From contig SVPL01000001.1 in NCBI GenBank assembly GCA_015065925.1, positions 42,667-106,666 on the forward strand: 64,000 bases of DNA. Direction: 5' to 3'. Shown here piece by piece: positions 63,652 through 64,000 of the stretch. The stretch comes from Oscillospiraceae bacterium (lineage in GTDB: Bacteria; Bacillota; Clostridia; Oscillospirales; Acutalibacteraceae). The notes beneath the pieces were generated by a model. That model worked only from the letters and a program-made list of their open reading frames with translations, was not told where the DNA came from and made no database searches. The position numbers were made by a program, and so were the translations under genes. Each line of letters begins with the position of its first letter. Within the stretch, counting starts at the first letter, position 1.

Positions 63652-64000
63652 ATGAGAATTGACTGTCATCTTCATACTCGTACAGAATCTAAATATTTTA
63701 CCGCAAACGGGTTTGACCAAAATGCATTTCTTGCTGATTTAAAAACGGCGGGGATGGACGGAGCCTGCATTTACTCATTAAGTCCTTTAAAATATCCAGA
63801 TATGCCTTATGAACAAAGAATGCAGTATGCCCTTGAAGCCTGCGAGGGCTGTGACACCCTTTTTCCGTTTTTTTGGATAAACCCTACCGAGCCCAATGCT
63901 TTAGAGCAGGTAGACGTAGCCTGTGAAAAAGGTTTCGCCGCCTTTAAAATGATACCCAATCATTATAGGGTAGACTGTGAGGAGTCATTGGCAGTGCTAC
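63652..64000 (+). CDS. Amidohydrolase-family metal-dependent hydrolase (partial, cut by window end)
   Basis: The first 116 codons are present. The N-terminus MRIDCHLHT has the His-x-His metal motif of the TIM-barrel amidohydrolase superfamily; FPFFWINPTEPNALEQVDVACEKGF and a Lys-containing AFKMIPNHY strand (possible bridging lysine region) fit the amidohydrolase_2/TatD-like type. AGGGAG lies upstream of the ATG. Substrate unknown. No clear promoter is seen; it may be read through from the GH2 pair. Confidence 0.8.
   Translation, partial: MRIDCHLHTRTESKYFTANGFDQNAFLADLKTAGMDGACIYSLSPLKYPDMPYEQRMQYALEACEGCDTLFPFFWINPTEPNALEQVDVACEKGFAAFKMIPNHYRVDCEESLAVL

Overview
The window looks like a chromosomal segment of a low-GC, Gram-positive gut-type Clostridia (Oscillospiraceae/Ruminococcaceae-like). 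The evidence is strong AGGAGG ribosome sites, sigma-A promoters, lipoprotein signals, a type III glutamine synthetase, a SAM-I riboswitch before metK, a dockerin, and very large secreted multi-module proteins. I see no rRNA, tRNA, CRISPR array, transposase or phage gene. Species is not assignable by eye.

Layout. (1) 136-21072, minus strand: ten tightly spaced genes that look like one glycan-uptake locus. In transcription order they are a 1019-aa solute-binding protein with carbohydrate-binding-like modules, two permeases, an NHL-propeller/YIP1-like membrane protein, a DUF5696-like lipoprotein, two more permeases, a second (lipoprotein) solute-binding protein, an 1860-aa sorting-signal surface protein and a glycosidase-like lipoprotein. 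There are two complete importers but no ATPase gene. (2) 21759-28370: a GHL6/trimerisation-type glycosidase, a divergent metallo-beta-lactamase-fold hydrolase, glnN with a structured leader, and metK with its SAM-I riboswitch. (3) 28635-39144: a dockerin-bearing SGNH hydrolase, an FHA-FtsW/RodA plus PBP pair, and an ECF-type sigma/anti-sigma pair. (4) 39271-44899: an LTA-synthase-like sulfatase-fold enzyme and a phospholipid operon (PAP2, flippase-like, PssA, Psd). (5) 45019-55370: two paralogous secreted metallophosphoesterases and a divergent AraC-type regulator, with a shared promoter/operator sequence. (6) 55451-64000: rarA, PHP and DRTGG genes, a second AraC regulator divergent from two tandem GH2 genes, and the start of an amidohydrolase.

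How it fits together. Most of the gene content points to capture, hydrolysis and import of complex glycans plus cell-envelope building. Four giant surface proteins share CBM-like and InlB-type repeat modules but differ in attachment: sorting signal, dockerin, or no anchor seen.

The least expected signal is outside the genes. Degenerate seven-base tandem arrays lie in at least seven intergenic sites, in three sequence families, often beside terminators or between convergent genes. Two of the families carry conserved flanking anchors, so they look like a dispersed repeat system. Other regulatory structure includes two pairs of mutually exclusive RNA hairpins (before the 1860-aa protein and before the LTA-synthase-like gene), two 21-bp direct repeats upstream of the dockerin gene, and the duplicated AraC operator.
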